Assembly: GCA_015680685.1 (NCBI GenBank)
Contig: MNCI01010799.1
Location: forward strand, 62,001 to 126,000
Origin: Gnetum montanum
Lineage: Eukaryota; Streptophyta; Gnetopsida; Gnetales; Gnetaceae
DNA length: 64,000 nt
Direction of reading: 5' to 3'
Part shown: positions 11,020 through 23,118 of the stretch, piece after piece
Position numbering within the stretch: position 1 is the stretch's first letter
How the letters are laid out: each line of letters begins with the position of its first letter
The notes under the pieces: model-generated
What the model was told of the DNA's origin: nothing
Database searches by the model: none
Seen by the model: only the letters and a program-made list of their open reading frames with translations
Translations under genes and position numbers: made by a program

Positions 11020-13908
11020 TTGGAAATTCTTGAAAACTTTAAGAAAGAGCCCATTGAACTAAAAACTCTACCAACCCATATGGAATATGTATTTTTGAAG
11101 AATAGAAAGTTGGTCATAATCAATGCAAACTTTCCTCCAAAATAGAAAATGATGCTGTTAAAAGTGGTTAGCAACCTTTACCTAGTCATATTTGGAACTC
11201 ATAGGGATTGATCCTAGGATATGCTAGCATTGCATCTACACTGCTCTAGCCCTGAAGCTAAAGAGATAGCCACAAAGGTAGTTGAATCCCAAATTGAAGC
11301 AAATCATCAAAGAGGAAATTGAATAACTCCTCAAGGTAGGATTATCTATCCCATTATAGATATCAAGTGGGTTAGTCCACTCATTATTGTGTGCAATAAA
11401 TGTGGCAAGTGGCGAGTTTGCATTGATTTTCGTCTATTGAATATGGAAACATTCAAGGATGCTTTTCTATTGTCATTTGTTGATCAAGTATTAAACACAA
11501 TATCTAGGCATTGTTACTATAGCTCTCTAGATGGTTATAGTGGCTATAACCAAATTCAAGTCGTGCCAAAGGACCAAGCCAAGACCACATTCACAAGTTC
11601 TTGGGGGACTTTTGCATATCACAAGATGCCATTTGGTCTATGAAATGCCCTTGCTACATTCCAACATCTGGTTCTAAGCATTTTTTAATAGAAAATTAGT
11701 AGTGGTATGGAAGTCTTCATCGATGAATTATCCACTTATGGAGCTACATTTTAGCAAGCCCTAGACTACCTTAAGTAAGTGCTAAAAAGATATGTTGAAA
11801 CAAATATATGGCTCAATTGGCAAAGGATTCATCTAATGGTCTAGGAAGCCATTATATAGGGGCACATGATATCATAAGCAGGGATTGAGGTACACCTTAA
11901 GAAAACAAGGGTGATCAAAGAAATAATCCACCAACTAAAAACTATCAAAGATGTTTGGCCATTCCTTGGATATACTAACTACTACCAATGATTGATAGAG
12001 AATTTCTCTAAGATCCCAAAACCATTGGTTGAGTTGACAAAGAAATATGTTCCATTTGTTCATACCACGAAATCTGAAAAAGCATTCTAGAAATTGGAGA
12101 AACTTGTCGAAACTCTTATTCTACAAGCACCCGATTGGTCCAAAAAATTTCATGTCATGACAAGAATTATGTCCTGGGATTGTGCTTATGCAGATGGATG
12201 ACAATAAAAATCTATACTACATCCACTATGCTAGTCAAAGCATTATGGATGCACAACTGAACTACACCACTATAGAAAAAGAATTGACGGTAGTGGTGTT
12301 CACTCTAGAGACATTCAAGCACTATGTGCTTAACTATAAAGTATTTTTTCACACAAACCATAGCATCATTTGCTTCCTAATGAACAAGCCAATGGTGAGC
12401 CTTTGTGTCATATGGTGGCTAGTGATTTTATGAAAATTTGATCTTACAATGGTAGATGAAAACGGTACTAAGAATGTGGTCACTAATCCCTTGTCTCAAT
12501 TACTATGCCACAACAAAGAGAAAGAAAGTCCATTATCTGATTTTTTCTATGATGAACCTCTCTTTGTTAGGGCTATAATTGAATAATTGCCCAATGAACC
12601 TAAATGGTATGATGACATTCTCATGTATCTTTTCACCCAAGAGATGCCACAAGGGTTGGACCATCGAAAGAAATAATAGTTTCTTCACCAGGTGAAATGC
12701 TTCATAAAGATCAACGAACACCCCTATAAGGTGTGTGCTGATGGAATGGTTCGATGGTGTATCCCTAATACTAATCAACTACACATTCTTTAGTACACTC
12801 ATGAAGGTCCTTGTGGGGGCCACTATGTTGAGAGATGCATGGCTATTAAAATCCTGATGGTAGGGTATCACTAGCCAACACTCTTCATAGATGCTTATCA
12901 AGATGTCCTCTCTTGTGAATAATGCCAATGAGATGGTGGAATGACTACTTGAATGGAAAAGCCTTAATCCTGGATTTAACTACTGGAACCCTTCAACATC
13001 AAGGGCATTGATTTCATGGGTTTTCCATCATGTCCATGTCAAATAGAAAGGTGTACATCATAGTCACCATTAACTATTGTATGAAATGGGTAGAAGCAAC
13101 AACCATCATCGAATCTACATCTTTTACTACTACTTAGTTTGTGCAATAAAATGTTGTAAATAGGTTTTGTGTGCCATGTGCATTAATTTCTGATAATGGA
13201 ACTCACTTTACAGACACTACTTTTTAAAAACTTATGCAATGCTTGGGGGTTGAACATAAACTCACAACATCCTACCATCTCCAAGTCAATGATCAAGCTA
13301 AGGTTACAAATAGAAAAATTACAAGGATTATAACAAGAGTTGTTAGAAAATATAAAAAATATTGGAGCAAAAATCTCAATGATGCTCTTTGGACCTACCG
13401 CTCAACATGGAAACTTTCTATAGTCTATTCTCTCTATGAGCTTGTGTATGGAAAAATACCAATACTTCCTATTCAATCTATTCTTCATACACTTTTAATA
13501 GCTTATGACCTTGACCTTGACTTGAGTCTAGCACAAAAAGAAAGATTAATGAATCTCAACTTGCTAGACAAAAATCGATTGATAGCCCTATCATCTAATG
13601 AGTTACACAAGGCATTCAACAAAAAGCATCATGAGCTTAAAATTAGGAAAGGCAAATTTCAACTAGAAGATAAGGTTCTCTACTAGAATCCCACACATGT
13701 ATCTCAATGAACTAAGTTCCAAACATTATGGAAAGGACCTTATATAATTTACATAATATTTTCTTCTAGGGCCATGATGATCTACAAACTTGAGAGCCTA
13801 GACAAGAAACAATTGATCAACATAGAACAAGTCAAACCTTTTCATGAGCATAAGCTAGCAAATATAACAAATGCCTCATCAAATGGGCAACCATGTTCAA
13901 TATTTTAG
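11020..13908 (+). pseudogene. Reverse transcriptase, RNase H and integrase of the outer element
   Basis: Domains in order. The RT N-terminal linker (LPTHMEYVFLKNRKLVIINAN) lies near 11060-11130. The RT core is at 11340-12000, with KWRVCIDFRLLNMETFKDAF, DGYSGYNQIQVV, AYHKMPFGL and a catalytic motif FIDE at about 11713-11725 where Athila has FMDD. RNase H spans about 12100-12520 (YASQSIMDAQLNYTTIEKEL, HTNHSII). Integrase is at about 12800-13700, with HEGPCGGHY, SDNGTHF and the C-terminal part ALWTYRSTWKL...YELVYGK. In the integrase NGQAE motif the catalytic Glu reads Lys (NDQAKVTNR). Stops and frame breaks occur throughout; the longest clean stretch is 13234-13686. This is a fossil copy aligned end to end with the nested relative's pol (19875 down to 16588). 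Confidence 0.85.
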
Positions 13909-13928
13909 ATCTCCTCCTTTCAACTCAA

Positions 13929-13943
13929 TCATGGGGGAGATGA
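13929..13943 (+). other. Internal polypurine-like tract of the outer element
   Basis: AATCATGGGGGAGAT shortly after the end of pol, about 2 kb (excluding insertions) before the real polypurine tract beside LTR B. The nested relative has the same motif at the equivalent position (16791-16807). Conservation in two copies suggests a second priming site or a sequence constraint. Confidence 0.5.
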
Positions 13944-13963
13944 CCATCCATGCTAACTATTAG

Positions 13964-14866
13964 TGATGAGTGGCGAGGTACCCCTACACTCAACCATACG
14001 AAACGAGCGTAGCACACGCGATCTGGTCGAACTCCGCAGACTAAATGCCTAAACGCCCCATGGAACACTTGGGGTTAATCATTCATTGTCTTCCCAAACT
14101 TACTTGTTGTTGTCACGGGGTATGGTTAAGTAAGTCCGAGGTATATGATTTTTTTGATCTTTTCTGGTTCTATGTCTTCTATACTAAGAGAAAAGGGTTG
14201 AGAAAACTAACTAATTCTAACTAATGTCCTAAGTCTAAATTAACTAGCGTTAGCATCCATTCCCACTTACCGTACACACCCTAAACTGTGCAACTGTGGC
14301 TACCAAACGCTAATCGTTACTCGGATCACCACACGTAACGCACGTGCTCGAAGTGGTCGTACTGAGGCACCTAACTAGCCTAAGTGTGACTAATAGTTGA
14401 TTCCTTGACTAGCTGTACACATTCATAGATGCTCGTAATCAAGTCGTACTCATCCCATGTTCTAGGAGATAAGGGTAAGAGAATCTAATCGCGATGAGTA
14501 GCCGATTCCTTGGTTAGCCGTACACATTCGTCAATGCTCGTAACCAAGTCATACTCATGCCGCGCTAACAATAGGTAAGAAATAACATGAAATAAAACCT
14601 ATCCGTGTACTACAAGGTTTATCCATGAAGGTCATCTTTATTGCTGTACACAACTTGCTTTCAGGTACAAAGCTACTCGAATAAAAAACCGTTCACTTGG
14701 GGGACTCCTACTGCGGGCACATGGAAAATATTCTATCTCTGGGGTGATCAATCCACCAGAGCTTCACTACTTTTAGCCTATCATTGGAAATGAGGGGAGT
14801 GCCGCCTCTTATTTATAGATTTGGTGGTGGACCGCAATATCGTGTATGTGATATCACATCTCATCA
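13964..14866 (-). repeat. 3' LTR of the nested Athila-like element (LTR C)
   Basis: Plus strand TGATGAGTGGCGAGGTACCCC to CATCTCATCA. Collinear with LTR D (23119-24150), but about 130 bp shorter at the U3 end, where D has a cluster of CGATATCG-like palindromes and an extra TGATGCATAAATTTTGG start. A TATA box on the minus strand is at 14817-14810. Confidence 0.9.
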
Positions 14867-14880
14867 TACCCCCATGACTG
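14867..14880 (-). other. Polypurine tract of the nested Athila-like element
   Basis: Plus strand tacccccatgactg; on the minus strand CAGTCATGGGGGTA directly precedes the LTR. The 13-mer tacccccatgact recurs exactly at 15445-15457. Confidence 0.8.
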
Positions 14881-16587
14881 AATGAAAACTCATGCTCGGT
14901 TTTCTTACAATAATATCAGGTAGGTATGGAATTATTGAGGGAGATTGAACTAATGGGATGACATGTGAATGAATCATTATTACAAGACTTGACAAAAATG
15001 GTGTTCATGACAACAAGGGTGAACACCTTATTACAATGACATCAGGCCTTTGTTGGCAACTAAGAGAAAGAGAGAGAGAAAGAAGTGTTGCTGCTACCAA
15101 TGCCAAGATTACACCTTTGTTGTCCATCCGTAAGCACGCTATCGAGCTTTCTCCTTGCATAGCTACTTCCAGTACTGCTCCATTCCAAGTGTTTGCTCTA
15201 GTTCCAGATCCAATCCATTGTTTACATGTCCGCCATCTGCACACACAATATAATCATATATTAGCAAGGGTAATCGAATCATCATGTAATTGATACCTTG
15301 CTTTGGTGTAAACTCATTGGCTAGGTTGTGGTATGGCTGATATGGATCTGGGAATATGTTACTGATGACTACCAAATATGTAGGGGTTAGAAAGAAAATC
15401 AAAAAATTTCGGGGTAGGGAGAAAATCAAAAAAATTAGGCCCTGTACCCCCATGACTAATCGCGAACCTCCGGTAGCGTTAGAATGGAGAAAGAAAAGGA
15501 GTAAGAAAGATAGATAAAAAGGGACAACTATGGCATTGATGAAGTGGATGTCAAGATGGAAATGAACAAAAATAAAATGAATTGCAAAATGTTAAGGAAA
15601 ATAATTTAACTAAGGCTCCAAATAGGAATGTCAATGGGTCCTCCCCAAAGCAGGCTCATGCCCTTAATGCCCTGACAAACCCACATTCAAAGAGTCTGTA
15701 GGCTCTGGGAATGTCCTTTGGAACAAGAGTTAAAGTCTTAACTGTAAGAATTTACCAAAAAGAAAAAAATGAATCAATCAAAATATATACACTAGTGACA
15801 CAACTGACAATGAGGTGAATAATGAGAGAAAAGGATGGAGAGAAGAGAAATGGAATGGAATCCCAAAAACAAGGTGGTGTATAGCCCCTTGTGTGTGTGA
15901 TGATTAATGTGACTTGGCAAATCTCATTCCAAATCTGGCCTCAAACCAACCGCATCTAGTGACTTTGCATCAATGCATTCGGTTAAACCATCCACTTGGG
16001 TAACAAGAACGTATGCTCTAAGAGTTACCCCCATTCCGATGAAACAAAGGAGAGAATGGGAAGCGAGAAGGACCTTAGTTAGAGGGAACACTTTTGGTTC
16101 CATAACTAGTGCTTGTAGCCCACGTTTATTTGTCTAAGGGGTGTGCTTTGAATTCGCACTTGGTTTTTTTTTGTGTGTCTTGTTTTTTTATACGTGAGAA
16201 CCATACCATGCAAATACTTCTTATTTTTATTGTCTTAGATTTTGATAATTGGGTAACATCGGAACAGCAAGAAGACTCAAGAAGAAACATTCAAGCACCC
16301 AAGAGAATGACTAACACAAAAGCATCAAGTTCCTTTGAAGTCACACCCTTTTCAATCCATGAGTCCTTCCTTAGTTTGAGAAATCCTCAGTCACCGATTC
16401 GTTAAAATTCTTATTAAGAAAGGGAACTGTACATTTCCAAGCTGAGGAAAATCATAGAAACTGGTGGATGGATGGATGAGTTGGTCTCATTGCCTGCCAT
16501 ATCAAAAGAAACATACCTTAGTATCAACATTGTGACTTAAAAGTAAAAACCAAACATTAGCAATCATTATGAAAATAGTTCATACCA
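14881..16587 (-). other. 3' noncoding region of the nested Athila-like element
   Basis: About 1.7 kb between the end of pol and the polypurine tract, aligning in reverse with the outer element at 24200-25970 and 45470-45610. It has two further polypurine-like copies nearby (15445-15457 and 16791-16807), an (AG)n run near 15062-15081 and an (AC)n run near 16626-16648. Minus-strand frames at 15244-15005 and 15453-15163 are short and hydrophobic in part (LALVAATLLSLSLSLS). An env-like gene is sometimes found here in Athila, but these frames are too short to claim one. Confidence 0.6.
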
Positions 16588-19500
16588 TCATGAAGAACTC
16601 TTATTATGGGACAAACTTACAGGGTGGAACACACACACACACACACAAAATGGAAAAAGTATAACGATGTTGTAAAACAAAACTATAAAATTTAAAGAAA
16701 TTTGTAAAACAAAAATATGTGCAACAAAAACGTTGTAAAACAAAAATTGAAAAAGAATTGAGGGCCCCATATGATTAGCATAGGTGGCCACCTCCCCCAT
16801 GACTGAGTTGTAAGGGAGAGATCTGAAATAATGAGTGAGGTTGCTCGCTGGTGGAGGCGTAATTTGCACTGGCTGTTGTGCTTCACGAAAAGGTTTTATT
16901 TATTGTACATTAACCAATAACCTTTTATCGAGGCTATTAGGCTTATATATCATCATGGCTCTAGAGGGAAAGGTAGTATGAATAATATAAGGTCCTTCCC
17001 ACAAGGTTTGAAACTTTGTACGTTGGGGTACATGCGTGGGGTTCCAGTAAAGGACCTTATCTCCTAGTTGGTACTTAAACCTTCAAATCCTTAAGTCATG
17101 ATGTTGTTTACTGTGTGCCTTGTGTAACTCATTTAGCGATAGTTCAACCAATCTATTCTTGTCTAACACATTCAAAGTTGCTAGTTGTTGTTTTTGTGCT
17201 AGGTCGAGATCTAGGTGAAGTTTGCAAGCCATGGATAGTGTAAGGAGCTCATTCTGTATAGGGAGTTTTGGAGGTTTCCCGTACACTAGCTCATAGGGAG
17301 AATATCCTGAAGGGCGCTTCCAAGTGGAACGATATGCCCAAAGAGCATGGTTCAATTTCATGCTCCAGTATCACCTAAATTTGCTAATTGTTCATGTTAA
17401 TATTCTATTAATCTCCCTATTAATAACCTCAGCTTGACCATTAGCTTGGGGGTGGTAAGGTGTGATCAATTTATGCTCAACCTCTAAGCGTTGCATCAAC
17501 TTTCTAAAGGTTGCACCCATAAAATGTGTTCCATTATCAGAAATAAGTGCACATGGCATACCAAACTTGTTAACAATTTTTTGTTGTACAAATCGTGTAG
17601 CTATAGATGATGTGTAATCTGTTACAGTGGCTACTTCAGCCCATTTGGTTAAGTAATCAACAACAACGATTATATATGCTTTTCCATTGGACATTGGTGT
17701 AATCAGTCTCATAAAATCTATCCCCTAGATATCAAAGGGTTCTAAAGGCTAAATCCATTGTTTCGGACCCTCCATTCTAGTAGTCATTCCCCCATCACGT
17801 TGGCAGTGCTCACAGGATTGGACGAAATGATGGGTGTCTTGAAATAGTGTTGGCCAATAATATCCTGCAAGCAGGACCTTAGTAGCCATTCGTCTCCCAG
17901 CATAATGACCCCCACAGGGGCCCTCATGAGCATACTGGAGAACTTTTAATGGATCTTGATCAGGTACACACCATCGAACCAAGCCATTAGGGTAGACTTT
18001 ATAAAGTTGTCCCCCGATTTCCATGAAGTACTTGGCTTTGTGAAGAAACTGTTGTTTCTTCCTAAAGTCCAACTCTTGTGGTATTTGTTGGGAAGTGAGA
18101 TAAGTAAGAATGCTACTATACCAATTTATTTCTGTGGGTTGATTATTTATTAAACCAGCAAAGAGGGTTTCATCAGGAAAATGATCAGATACAGCATATT
18201 CATCCTCTTTGTTGTCCCACCATAATAGAGATAGGTGATTGGAAACCACATTCTCGGTGCCTTTTCAGTCTACTATGGTTAAGTCGAACTCCTAAAGAAT
18301 CACCAGCCAACATATAATATGTGGGCTAACCGTTGGCTTGCTCATAAGGAACCGAATTACACTATGATCTGTATGAATATATACTTTGTAACCCAATACA
18401 TAGTGCCTGAATTTATCCAGTGCAAATGCTACAGCCATTAACTCTTTTTCTGTAGTTGTGTAGTTGAGTTGTGCACTGGTGATACTCTTACTGGCACAGT
18501 GGATGTAATAAGGTCATTTTTGTTCATCTAATTGTATCAATACAGCTCCTAAGGCATAGTTAGATGCATCGGTCATGATATGGAATAGTCTAGACCAGTC
18601 AGGGGCTTGTAAAATGGGAGTTTCCACAAGCCTCTGTTTGAGGGTTTGGAATGCTCGTTCACATTCCCTAGTCCATTCAAATGGTGCATCTTTTTTCATT
18701 AATTCTACTAATAGTTTGGAAACTTTGGAGAAGTTTGCGATAAACCTTCTGTAGTAACCAGTGTGTCCAAGGAATGACCTAATGTCTTTAATGGTCTTTG
18801 GTTGTCGGGTAATTCCTTGGATGACTTTAATTTTTTCAGGATCCACCTCAATTCCCGATTGTGAAATTTTGTGCCCCAGTACAATGCCCTCTTGAACCAT
18901 TAAATGACTTTTCTGCCAATTGAGCTTAATATTGGTTTCAACACATCATTTCAATACTTGCTCTAACCGGTCAAGGGCTTGATCAAAGCTCTTCCCATAG
19001 GTGGAGAAGTCATCCATGAAGACTTCTACTCCATTACCTATTTGTTGTTGAAAGATGCTTAGAACTAATCATTGGAACGTGGCAGGTGCATTGCACAAGC
19101 CAAAAGGCATTTTTTTATATGTGAACATTCCCCAAGGACTGGTGAACGTTGTTTTGGCTTGGTCTTCTGGCGCAATTTGTATTTGGTTGTACCCACTCTA
19201 TCCATCCAGAAAGTTGTAATAGCGATGCCCTGCTATAGTGTCTAAGACTTGGTCAAGAAATGACAATGGGAAGTGATCTTTGAATGTTGCCATATTTAAT
19301 AGCCTAAAATCTATACACACCCTCCATTTACCTCCTTTTTTTGGTACAATGACAAGGGGACTAACCCATTCGCTATCAGCGATAGGGTAAATGAACCCAG
19401 CCTTGAGAAGCTACTCTAGCTTCTCTTTCACTATTTGTTTTAGCTTTGGATTCAATTTCCTCTAGGGTTGTTTATGAGGCTTCATAGAGGGGTCTGTGTA

Positions 19501-19875
19501 AATTCTATGCTGGCATATCCTAGGGTCTATTCTGGTTAATTCAGGGTATGACCATGCAAAGGCTGTTGACCACTTGTTTATTACCTTTAGCAAACTTTCT
19601 TTTTTCTTGGGTGTGAGATTTGCGTTGATGATCACCGGTTTTCTATTTTTAAGGGTCACATATTCCAAACCGGTGGGTAATGATTTTAAATCGAGGGGCT
19701 CTTGTTTAAACTCCTCAGGAATCTCCAACTGTCCCCAATTGATGTTTTTGGAGTTAAGGGCTAGAAGCTGGCCATGAACTTGCTCAAGTAAATATATGCT
19801 TTCAATGTAAGCACTAGTTATTCCCTCAGTTAGTTCCATGCAGGTTGTCGAGTTGTTCTCTTTATCAGCCATCAA
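16588..19875 (-). pseudogene. Reverse transcriptase, RNase H and integrase of the nested Athila-like element
   Basis: All segments share one minus-strand frame from 19875 to 16588, broken mainly by stops. Order from the N-terminus: linker (LEYVTLKNRKPVIINANLTP); RT with KKGGKWRVCIDFRLLNMATF, KMPFGLCNAPATF and FMDD at about 19020-19009; EGIVLGHKISQSGIEVD and SFLGHTGYYRRFI. RNase H follows (IMTDASNYALGAVL, TTTEKELMAVAFAL, HTDHSVIRFL). Integrase has its zinc-binding H...H...CEHC (HEGPCGGHY, CEHCQRDGG), DFM, SDNGTHF and NGQAEVINRE, so the DDE residues look retained. The C-terminal tail past 16870 runs into a hydrophobic stretch. Several stops (for example after PLEPFDI and RFK) make it non-functional. 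FMDD and overall motif spelling point to Athila. Confidence 0.9.
16791..16807 (-). other. Internal polypurine-like tract
   Basis: Minus strand CTCAGTCATGGGGGAGG at the end of pol. It corresponds to AATCATGGGGGAGAT of the outer element at 13929-13943. The core GTCATGGGGG is identical to the LTR-adjacent tract. Confidence 0.5.
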
Positions 19876-20189
19876 CCACCAGGTGTTTTCTTGTTGTGTG
19901 GCTATCGCGTATAGGCACTTTTGGATGTCAACATCCTATGCACACCAATTGCATGCAGGCAGTGTTAAACTTCACGTTACCCATGACTTTTACATGCAAT
20001 GACACCTTGTGTTACTATATGCAATGCATGGAACTCTTTTCCTCTCAATTTTTCAAAAAGTGTTTGTCTTGGATATTTCTAGGGAAAGGATGCAAATTCC
20101 TAAGTGTGCGTCAATTGTATTCAGCCATGCCCTCCCCATTATAATGGGAAAATCCCCTTTGTCATTGTTATTTGGATTACTAGGAAATC

Positions 20190-20610
20190 AGCTAGATATG
20201 AGCATCCACTGATAGTGGTAACAATGTCCTCAACCTGTCCCAAAGGAACAATGATGGATTAGTTAGCCAACTCTAGGAGAACATTGCTCTTCTTGAGTGG
20301 AGGCAGGTTCTAAGTTTTATATACTTCTTGTGAGATTAAGTTGACCCCGGAACCTAAGTCAAGGAGAGCCTTATGGGGGTCATTCCCAATGACTTGGAGA
20401 TAAACTAGGCCAACTCTCGGATCTGACAATTTTTTTGGAAGGTGGTCGACCTCAATCCAGTCGGTTATGGTATGTATTAACATAACTGTATGCATTGGAT
20501 GTGATTTCTCTGTCAAAGGATTTCTCGAAAACTTATTTGGTATGGGAGTGTTAGGATGCTCAACCACTTGTGAAGGCGAAGAATTAGTTGGATTGTTGAT
20601 CCTAAGAAAG
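20190..20610 (-). pseudogene. Protease region of the nested Athila-like element
   Basis: Aspartic protease that would cut the polyprotein. The frame at 20567-20310 contains DPHKALLDLGSGVNLISQEVYK (active-site Asp in DLGSG at about 20360), followed after a stop by PPLKKSNVLLELAN and VPLGQVEDIVTTISG. DLG in place of DTG is typical of Athila proteases. It shares the frame of gag and differs from that of RT, so a shift or insertion/deletion lies between 20310 and 19875. Confidence 0.75.
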
Positions 20611-20679
20611 GGTCTTTTTGGTGTATGATTGTTAGAACAAACTGATACTGGAGATTTGGGAGCCTTTGCAGTGTTGGGT

Positions 20680-22976
20680 TGTCATGGTTGAGTAGGGTTA
20701 ACTTTAGGCCTTGTTGGAGCGGTTGGTGATGGGGTTACTGGCGCAAGAGATGCGGGTGGAATTGGAGGATAGTGTGCGTATGGAGCATTTCCCGAAGGAG
20801 GAGTCCTGAAGTACTCTTGAACCTGGTAGTAACATGGGGGGTTTATGTGACCTATAAAGTCACTTGGAGAAATCGGCTGCTACACATAATGACCATAAGG
20901 TTCGGGCTGCCGGTAAGGATACTGTTGTGTTGGCGGTGGCATCCCCCATGACTGTGGGTATTGCCACTACTAATGCTATCCGATGGGCTATGGAAAAGTT
21001 CCACTTGGATAATACGTTAAGGGTTGGTGGAACTACCTTGGGTTACCTTGTGGATAAGGTAACCTACGGGGTGTTTGCCGTTGGTTGAGTCTTGGATTAA
21101 GCACATACACCCTAGACTCCTGTAGATGTGAGATAATGGGGTAGCATCCCTTAGGATGTTCATAGTAACAGACCCCACATCCACTATCATCGTCTGAATC
21201 AGAACCCTCAGCCACATCGGAGTTAGTGATTTTTCCCTTACCCTTGTTATGTGTAGGGCCTAAATCTCTCCGCTTTTGCTTAACTTTGTCACTACTTGGT
21301 TCAACCTTAGCCTCTTCTACAATTTTCAAGACTGTTTCAATTCTTGAGTCTAAGGAATCCCACATTTGGTCTACTTTGGCCAATACCTTGGTTGTTAACT
21401 TTTGGATTGACAAAGTTTTCCGATTCACCAACTCTTCGATTAGTGACTCATCCTCTTCATCATAAAATTTCACTCCCTTCTTTCGAAGGGAGGGATTGCA
21501 GTTGTACACCTCCGCACTTTCCCTTTTGCGTATCTCACCTTATTTATTTTCTACTTGCTCTAGAAAGCTACATACTTCATGGGCTCTATGTTGTGAGAGT
21601 CTCCCTTGGGCGTAAGTCCCAAGGGTTCTTTTAGTTTCATTCCTTAGCCCATCCATGATGTGGTGAAGTTGATTCCGCTGAGCGTACCCATGGCCCGGGC
21701 AACGATGTAACAATGTGTAATAGTGAACCATGGCAGCATCCAAGGGTTCGTGTGTACCTTGCTTCCAGCCTTGGATCTGCTTATGCAAATTGGATACTCT
21801 AGAGTACATTTGATACTTCTCGTTGAACAGTTCTAGCATCGTACTCCACCTCCTGACGGTTTCTAGTTCTAAGGACCGATACCAACTCTCTGCTTCCTTA
21901 GTGAGTGTCCTTGGGAACAACTTAAGTTTCTGCCACTCATTTTCTATATTTTGCAAGGTGCAGGCATCGTGGAATGCCTCTAAATGATTTTTCAGATCAG
22001 CATTGTATCCCCCTTCAAACCGTGGGATGTTATTCATGTCTAATCGTTTGATCCAGCTATCCTTTAAATGCCTTGTGGGAATCCTAACTGCCTCCGTTAT
22101 GTCAAGCATACTTTGGGTTGTGAGTAGGGGCTCATCATGATCATCTCTTTCATGACGCCTGTGATGTTTTCGTTGTTCCCTACTCTCCCTACGTCCTTGT
22201 TGTTGTCCTCTCTCTCAACTTTCACGTCGAGGTCTTTCATCCTTCTTACTTTTATCCTCGCCTTTATGTTCATGGTGGCTACACCCAGATGTGGAAGGAG
22301 AGGGTGAGTGATGTGAAGAAGTGGAACCATCACCATGACGATGTTTCTTGCCTTCTCTTCAGCTGCTATGGCCCCGATCGTCATGATGATCAAAGTGCGC
22401 ATCCTTAGCATGAGTGGTTGTTTTCTCTGTGAACAGTTGGTGTTCCCGGGCATCAGAACCAGGGATATCTATCATTGATCCTAGGTTCTGATATCCTTCC
22501 TCCTCACCATCTTTAGGAAGGGAAACATCATTTGTTAAAGAACCCGTGATAAGGGGTTCCTCATCTCCTATTTCGCTAAGGACGTGCGGGGCTTTGCCCT
22601 TCAGAAAGATATGTTGACTCTCCTGCCTTAAGTCTCTCATACGTTGGGCATTAGTGGGATAAGAATCCCTCATGTCAAAATATTCCACAACATATTTTGT
22701 GAAATTCTCTTGCATGCCAATCTTTACCAAGGCACGGAAACACATGTGAGAGATTGATCGATTTGGGGGTAACACAATGTTACCTTGTAAATCTCTCCAC
22801 CACAGTTGTTCGTCCTAATGGAGAACAAAAGTAAAATTATAAATATACTCATCGGGATGAGTATATGTCATCCTATATTATTTAGGACCTGGCTGATTTT
22901 GGTTATGTTTTTTATCTTGTCAATTGTCTCGTGTGTGGTCCTTAGGTGGTGAGTTGCTCTTATGAGAAGAAGGCAT
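20680..22976 (-). pseudogene. gag of the nested Athila-like element
   Basis: Capsid/nucleocapsid gene. The start ATG at 22976 (MPSSHKSNSPPKD) lies 123 bp after the primer-binding site and matches the outer copy. One frame holds from 22976 to about 21033 apart from several stops. Blocks: DEQLWWRDLQGNIVLPPNRS; YDMRDSYPTNAQRMRDL-like; a His/Arg/Ser-rich linker at about 22380-22130; and the gag core with RLDMNNIPRFEGGYNADLK, EAESWYRSLELE and HEPLDAAMVHYYTLLHRCPG. A helical segment follows, then a zinc knuckle CGVCYYEHPKGC at about 21180-21145 (CCHC spacing 2-3-3). A Pro-rich linker leads to the protease. Confidence 0.85.
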
Positions 22977-23099
22977 TTTTTTTATCGGTGTGCTCAATTC
23001 ACCGTTATATAAATTTTTCTGATTAACCTGAAGGTTCATTAAGGCTCACAATGATATGAGTAATATCCCTTATGTTCTATTTGTCACATAAACACTTAG

Positions 23100-23117
23100 T
23101 CCCCGACAACGGCATCA
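23100..23117 (-). other. tRNA-Asp-type primer-binding site of the nested Athila-like element
   Basis: Minus strand TGATGCCGTTGTCGGGGA, one base inside the 5' LTR. It differs from TGGCGCCGTTGCCGGGGA at three positions. It is better preserved than the outer element's site, consistent with younger age. Confidence 0.85.
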
Positions 23118-23118
23118 A

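Noticed and set aside
20935-20955. A further CCCCCATGACT polypurine-like match within gag
   Set aside because: Falls in the Pro/Gln-rich coding linker and is explained by codon use (Pro-Gln-Ser-Trp-Gly on the minus strand).
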